DNA of 64,000 nucleotides, taken from the NCBI GenBank assembly GCA_902601345.1, contig CACKMK010000004.1, positions 1 to 64,000 of the forward strand, read 5' to 3'. Of the stretch, positions 60,221 to 64,000 are shown piece after piece. Source of the stretch: an uncultured Candidatus Poseidoniales archaeon. GTDB lineage: Archaea > Thermoplasmatota > Poseidoniia > Poseidoniales > Thalassarchaeaceae. Under the pieces are notes generated by a model, which worked only from the letters and a program-made list of their open reading frames with translations, made no database searches and was not told where the DNA came from. The first letter of the stretch is position 1. Each line of letters starts with the position of its first letter. A program made the position numbers and the translations under genes.

Positions 60221-61363
60221 CTACTGGCCTCGAACATGAGATAGAATCCATTGCATTATTTCTGGATTATTGTAAATAACGAGATAGCCCCCATGCTCGC
60301 CGCCCACAACTGACTGGAATTCCATCTCCGAACCCAGGTTTGAGAGATTTTCTGCCATCTGGGCCGCCATATCATATGAGGATGTGCTGTCATTTGTTCC
60401 ATGGCTCATCCAAACAGGCAGGTGTGCAACATCTTCCGCTAGCGTGAGATATGAGTATGGCTCGTGATGAGGCTGGAGCGGCATTATGGCGGCAAAGTAG
60501 TCAGGCAGTGCTGCGGCGACAATGAAAGTCCCCCTTCCGCCCATACTATAGCCGGTTAGGTAGACCCTATCATCGTCTACATTGAGATTTGATTTGACAT
60601 CCTCAATAACATCGAGCACCTTCTTGGGGTCCCAATCCAATTCCAACTTTGAGGGTCGAACGATTATGTATTTGTCATCCTCGGGCATATGGAAGTTATT
60701 TGTCAGGAAGTTGTTGTAGAAATTTAAATCGTATATATCTCCATGAAGGAAGGCGAAGACTGGGTAGGAGTAACTGGAGTTGTATGCGGGTGGAATCTTG
60801 ACAGAATACGTGTATCCGCACATCCAGTCAAGTCTTTGATCGACCACTATTTCGGTCTCGTTATCATAATCATCCGCGGTGTAGGAGACTGCGGTCAAGC
60901 CATCGACGGATAACCATGTACCACTCTGAAATTCAGACCATTCGATTGGGTTGCTGGTTGAATTCAGCCCCATAGACGCTGTGACATTACATGGCGGCAC
61001 GTATGTTGGTCCTTCCTGTAGCTCCTCTCCTTCTGACTTCTGTTCTGGGAATGAACAATCGCGTATTTCCTCGTCCCAGGTTCCACCTCTCTGCTCGCAG
61101 TATATTTTAGGAGAATCTGGATCGTACGTTGGTTCCTCATCTAGGGAGCAATGCGATTCTCCACTCCGTTTTGATTCCTCGAACCATGTGCCCCCCCGTT
61201 CCTCGCATTCTTCTTTCCCAATCAGGGTCGTAACTACGACTTTCTCGTTATCTGATTCAATCTCAGAAGTGGTATCCTCTATATTCTCAGAGGTGGTATC
61301 TCCCGTACACCCAGTCAGAGTCGATGAAAAGATGACTAGGGTAACTAAGGCAATCAATCTCAC
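60221..61363 (-). CDS. lipoprotein esterase with duplicated Cys motif
   Basis: A signal peptide ends in the lipobox STLTGCTG near residue 19. Two short repeats follow: CEERGGTWFEE with HCSL, and CEQRGGTWDEE with DCSF. The catalytic part (about 150-380) is an alpha/beta hydrolase of the PHB-depolymerase or feruloyl-esterase type. It has YPVFAFLHGD (oxyanion region), the nucleophile elbow YLTGYSMGGRGTF, the acid in MSHGTNDSTSS and the histidine in VVGGEHGGYL. It probably hydrolyses esters of extracellular polymers. The end lies 42 bases before the thioesterase start. Confidence 0.8.
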   Translation of the reverse strand: MRLIALVTLVIFSSTLTGCTGDTTSENIEDTTSEIESDNEKVVVTTLIGKEECEERGGTWFEESKRSGESHCSLDEEPTYDPDSPKIYCEQRGGTWDEEIRDCSFPEQKSEGEELQEGPTYVPPCNVTASMGLNSTSNPIEWSEFQSGTWLSVDGLTAVSYTADDYDNETEIVVDQRLDWMCGYTYSVKIPPAYNSSYSYPVFAFLHGDIYDLNFYNNFLTNNFHMPEDDKYIIVRPSKLELDWDPKKVLDVIEDVKSNLNVDDDRVYLTGYSMGGRGTFIVAAALPDYFAAIMPLQPHHEPYSYLTLAEDVAHLPVWMSHGTNDSTSSYDMAAQMAENLSNLGSEMEFQSVVGGEHGGYLVIYNNPEIMQWILSHVRGQ

Positions 61364-61419
61364 GTCATTGATTTGTTGGTCGGGTATTTAGTATGGTTTG
61401 TAAATGGAAAGTGTACTGA

Positions 61420-61496
61420 TGGCGGACCCACCGCGATTCGAACACGGGTTTCCAGCTCCGGAGGCTAGAGTGATATCCAGGCTACACTATGGGTCC
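61420..61496 (-). tRNA. tRNA-Arg (anticodon CCG)
   Basis: The cloverleaf is complete. The acceptor GGACCCA pairs with TGGGTCC, and the anticodon stem CTAGC/GCTGG encloses loop CTCCGGA with anticodon CCG. The T-arm is CCGTG-TTCGAAT-CGCGG. The discriminator is G, and CCA is encoded (61420-61422). It reads codon CGG. The sequence is nearly identical to the next tRNA outside the anticodon arm. Confidence 0.9.
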
Positions 61497-61556
61497 TGAA
61501 TCCGCCCCCAGTACGCTCACTATTGAACCGGTCGCCCTTCTTCCTCGTCTACTAGG

Positions 61557-61633
61557 TGGCGGACCCACCGCGATTCGAACACGGGTTACAAGCTCCGCAA
61601 GCTCATGTGATATCCAGGCTACACTATGGGTCC
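61557..61633 (-). tRNA. tRNA-Arg (anticodon GCG)
   Basis: The acceptor, D-arm and T-arm are identical to those of the neighbouring tRNA. The anticodon stem TGAGC/GCTTG encloses loop TTGCGGA with anticodon GCG, reading CGC (and CGT). CCA is encoded at 61557-61559. It lies 60 bases upstream of the CCG gene on the same strand, consistent with tandem duplication and possible co-transcription. Confidence 0.9.
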
Positions 61634-61680
61634 AGCGTGTGTTGGACTGTAGGACCCGGCTTAATCCCGACGGTGCAAAG

Positions 61681-62031
61681 TCACATTGACAGGGGCAGGA
61701 TGGTCTTCCAACTTGGCTCGGCTAGCTTCTTCGACTTCGGGCCTGTCATCGGCTGTGGTGTCCTGTGAGTAAGAACACCATGCATGCCCTGTACGTTGAA
61801 CTTGACTCTCAGTTCTAGCATTCTGTCCCTCTCGGCAGTTATTACCTGCTCCTCGTCCAGCTCAAAAGTAGAAGAGGGCTCCCCGGACTCGTTGACTATG
61901 CTCAGAGTGGTTCCTGAGAGATTTGCTCTGGGGGAGAAGTCATAGTCCTGGGGGTCCTTCATGCCCACCTTCGCATCTACGACCAGGCGTTCTCGAATGG
62001 ACACCTTTGTGATCTCAAACGACTTTGCCAT
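61681..62031 (-). CDS. hypothetical beta-rich protein, 116 residues
   Basis: I do not recognise this protein. It is probably cytoplasmic, with alternating hydrophobic strands (SFEITKVSIRERLVVDAKVG; TFELDEEQVITAERDRMLEL; RVKFNVQGMHGVLTH). There is no signal peptide or membrane span. It starts after a 45-base gap from the PKD lipoprotein gene on the same strand and ends just before the tRNA pair. The function is unknown. Confidence 0.5.
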   Translation of the reverse strand: MAKSFEITKVSIRERLVVDAKVGMKDPQDYDFSPRANLSGTTLSIVNESGEPSSTFELDEEQVITAERDRMLELRVKFNVQGMHGVLTHRTPQPMTGPKSKKLAEPSWKTILPLSM

Positions 62032-62076
62032 GATAATCCCAATGACTGGGGGTTGAAAGGTCTTCGCTCGATGTCA

Positions 62077-63246
62077 TCAGACGCTTACTTCACTTACCCT
62101 TAGGAGCAATACGACGAACTGGGCCTCAAGAGTCCAATCGTTACCTTGGTCTGGATCCACTCCATCCACAGGAGTATCGGGGTCGCATTCCAGTGCGGTA
62201 ATCCTCCAGAACCAGTCTCCCTGTCCAAATCTTCCATCGGGATCTCCGAGAAGCGACTGCTCCAGTTCTTCCTTGGAGTCTGCGAAAACCGTATAATCGG
62301 ATTCTGGAGAAGGGTTCATTTCAGTCCTCTCGATTGTCGCAGATGAGTTCTCTGTGATATTTTCCTGAGTTGTAATAACGGTGTAGGACCATCCGGAGGA
62401 AGGGATGTCTACCTCTAGGGTGAAATTGTCCTCCGGCCAAGTGATTGGGAGGATATCTCTAGTCAGAGAGAGGGTTGCGGACACATCGATTAGCCTGGAT
62501 CCTTCCCCGGGTTGGAACTGAATCTCATGAGTCTCGCCCTGTTCTAGGTAGCCTGACCAGTCGTAGTCGACGAATACTTCTTCCCAAACAATCCTGAACG
62601 TACGAGAGACGACTCTGAGGGTCCAAAGTGTGGTATTCTTCCCTCCGCTATCGTCTGAGACCGTTACGGCCCCAGTGATATTTCCTGCTTCGGTAACTGT
62701 AATCCTAGTCACTGGACCGCTTCCATCGACGTCATTGAGAGGGTCGCTGTCTCCATCGGAATCGGTGTTCGCATCGAAGTCCCACACAATCTCCACCCCT
62801 CCTCCCTCGGGATCGAAGGAGTCACTGGCGTCGAGTCTGGCCTCCTGTCCTGTCTTGACGAAGTCTGGGATGTTGAGGATGATTTCTGGTATCGCATTTA
62901 CGAAAACTAGGATGCTGGCAGAGTCTGAGTCTCCATTGTCATTGAACACCTCAACTGTCACTTCGAAGTTCCCGGCCTTTGTGAATGCATGACTGATCAC
63001 GCCCTGCTTTGTTGTCTTCTTCTCGCCATCACCGAAGTTCCATCTGAATTCGTCGATTATCGTCGGATTGGGAGTGGTAGAGGAGCGTGCATCGAAATTT
63101 ATCGTCTCTCCCGTGTTAACGGTGGCTCTGTCTGATGTGAGAGCCGCATTTGGGCTGCCTGGACCTATGCCTCCGCATCCTGCCAGAGAATGGGAAATCA
63201 TCAGGATTCCAAGGAGCATTGTGAGTCTTTGTCTGCGTCCCGTCAT
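62077..63246 (-). CDS. PKD-domain lipoprotein
   Basis: This is an exported lipoprotein with a lipobox (SHSLAGCGG near residue 24). Two PKD-like Ig domains follow. The first has FDARSSTTPNP, then FRWNFGDGEKKTTKQG and FTKAGNFEVTVEVFN. The second has LDASDSFDPEGG, then VWDFDANTDSDGD. The C-terminal 190 residues are beta-rich and unclassified. Acidic DxDxDG stretches may bind Ca2+. It is likely a surface protein that binds polymers or other proteins; no enzymatic motif is seen. Length is 389 residues. Confidence 0.8.
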   Translation of the reverse strand: MTGRRQRLTMLLGILMISHSLAGCGGIGPGSPNAALTSDRATVNTGETINFDARSSTTPNPTIIDEFRWNFGDGEKKTTKQGVISHAFTKAGNFEVTVEVFNDNGDSDSASILVFVNAIPEIILNIPDFVKTGQEARLDASDSFDPEGGGVEIVWDFDANTDSDGDSDPLNDVDGSGPVTRITVTEAGNITGAVTVSDDSGGKNTTLWTLRVVSRTFRIVWEEVFVDYDWSGYLEQGETHEIQFQPGEGSRLIDVSATLSLTRDILPITWPEDNFTLEVDIPSSGWSYTVITTQENITENSSATIERTEMNPSPESDYTVFADSKEELEQSLLGDPDGRFGQGDWFWRITALECDPDTPVDGVDPDQGNDWTLEAQFVVLLLRVSEVSV

Positions 63247-63344
63247 ACTACCAGAAATAGAAGGTCACTCATATGCGTGTTGGACGGCAATCCACCTAGA
63301 ATGGCTTTGGTAGGGTTCATGGATGGTGCCGGCAGCGAGGACTC

Positions 63345-63932
63345 GTGGTCTCTGATTTTCTTGGAGGGTTCAGGGTCCTTGGATTCGATTTGGAAACCAC
63401 TGGATTCAATCCTCGGCAGGATAGAGTGGTGCAGTTCGCACTGGTTGGCAGTGATTCTGATGGCTCGCCACTTAGTATGCAATCGCTAGTTAACCCAGGG
63501 TGTAGGATTCCAGTCGAGTCTAGTAACGTACATGGCATATTTGACGAGGATGTGAGAGATGCGGAGAGTTTCGGTGAGCACCTGGACTCCATCTGTGAGA
63601 TGATTGATGGTTCAATAATTGTAGGCCATAATGTCGTAGCATTCGACTGGAGGTTCCTAGAAATGGAGTGCATACGAATTGGGAGAGAAGTGCCCTCTCC
63701 GCTAGCCTTGGTGGACACTCTTGAGTTAGCAAGGACTCTTGGTATCCCGGGAGGACACAGGTTAGGTGTTCTTTGCGAACGCTTCGGGATATCACTTGAG
63801 AGATCCCATAGCGCGGATGCGGATGCTGGGGCTACCCTACTCCTTCTTTGGAAATTCATGGTCACCTTTCCTGAAAGGTTCGAAGGAGCCCCCCGAGACG
63901 TTTTGAACTCAATTTCTCACAGACCGGAGTAA
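63345..63932 (+). CDS. DnaQ-like 3'-5' exonuclease (DEDDh)
   Basis: This is a 195-residue exonuclease domain of the DnaQ/PolC epsilon type. Exo I is VLGFDLETTGFNP, Exo II is IIVGHNVVAFDWRFLEME, and Exo III is ERSHSADADAGATLLL, so the four acidic metal ligands and the catalytic histidine are present. It may act in DNA repair or proofreading; archaeal members usually act alone. The start is GTG 63345. The remaining 68 bases of the window contain no gene I can support. Confidence 0.85.
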   Translation: MVSDFLGGFRVLGFDLETTGFNPRQDRVVQFALVGSDSDGSPLSMQSLVNPGCRIPVESSNVHGIFDEDVRDAESFGEHLDSICEMIDGSIIVGHNVVAFDWRFLEMECIRIGREVPSPLALVDTLELARTLGIPGGHRLGVLCERFGISLERSHSADADAGATLLLLWKFMVTFPERFEGAPRDVLNSISHRPE

Positions 63933-64000
63933 AGGGGACCAAGGGAGAATCTCCGACCAATCCCCCATTCGTGCGGTCTTACCACCGAACATGATACTGC

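Overview
The window looks like chromosomal DNA from a planktonic euryarchaeon, most likely Marine Group II (Candidatus Poseidoniales) or a close relative. This is inferred from gene content, since no rRNA gene is present. The information-processing genes are archaeal: MCM helicase, GatE, Spt5, SecE/Sss1, an L1-L10-L12 stalk operon, Pth2, Trm1, the archaeosine enzyme RaSEA, FtsZ and a PAC2-family protein. They sit among genes of bacterial flavour: an AddAB-like helicase-nuclease pair, a LivFGHM-type ABC transporter, threonine aldolase and cysteine dioxygenase. Secreted or anchored proteins are numerous and acidic, with lipoboxes, PKD repeats and RCC1 plus Cys-rich repeats. Genes are tightly packed. 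No mobile element, phage or CRISPR array was seen. The only gene-free stretch over 300 bases (61364-61680) holds two tRNA-Arg genes.

Layout. 1-4080: the end of a fumarylacetoacetate hydrolase-family gene, an amidohydrolase, a Ca2+/H+ antiporter (minus), an Fap7-like kinase and a CDP-alcohol phosphatidyltransferase. 4136-8923: ftsZ, secE, spt5, L11, L1, L10 and L12, in the order usual for archaea. Here spt5 carries an N-terminal Nudix-like domain, and L11 is reduced to its C-terminal RNA-binding domain. 8985-17346: two orphan proteins, a YchF-type GTPase, a degenerate heme-copper-oxidase-like membrane protein with a small partner, RaSEA, an UMF1-type transporter and a hexapeptide acyltransferase. 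17351-33326: a long minus-strand run with a coiled-coil protein, an M20 peptidase, AddA-like and AddB-like subunits, a secreted thioredoxin-fold protein, threonine aldolase and a 1043-residue surface protein.

33426-45147: an aminotransferase, a coiled-coil protein ending in a helix-hairpin-helix-like module, cysteine dioxygenase, a small cluster of Pth2, ECF S component and DUF4430-like protein, GatE, MCM, a PPC/DUF296 protein, and a hydrolase fused to a second coiled-coil plus two copies of the same module. 45155-53643: a complete branched-chain-type ABC transporter with fused permeases and a three-module lipoprotein receptor whose first module looks circularly permuted. 53833-63932: purM, trm1, moaA, nfuA, a PAC2 protein, a possible winged-helix protein, a pentapeptide-repeat protein, a thioesterase, a lipoprotein esterase, two tandem tRNA-Arg genes, a small orphan, a PKD lipoprotein and a DnaQ-like exonuclease.

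The strongest leads are the Nudix-Spt5 fusion, the half-size L11, the permuted triple-receptor lipoprotein, an apparent ATT start codon on the AddA-like gene, and the repeated C-terminal module shared by two coiled-coil proteins.
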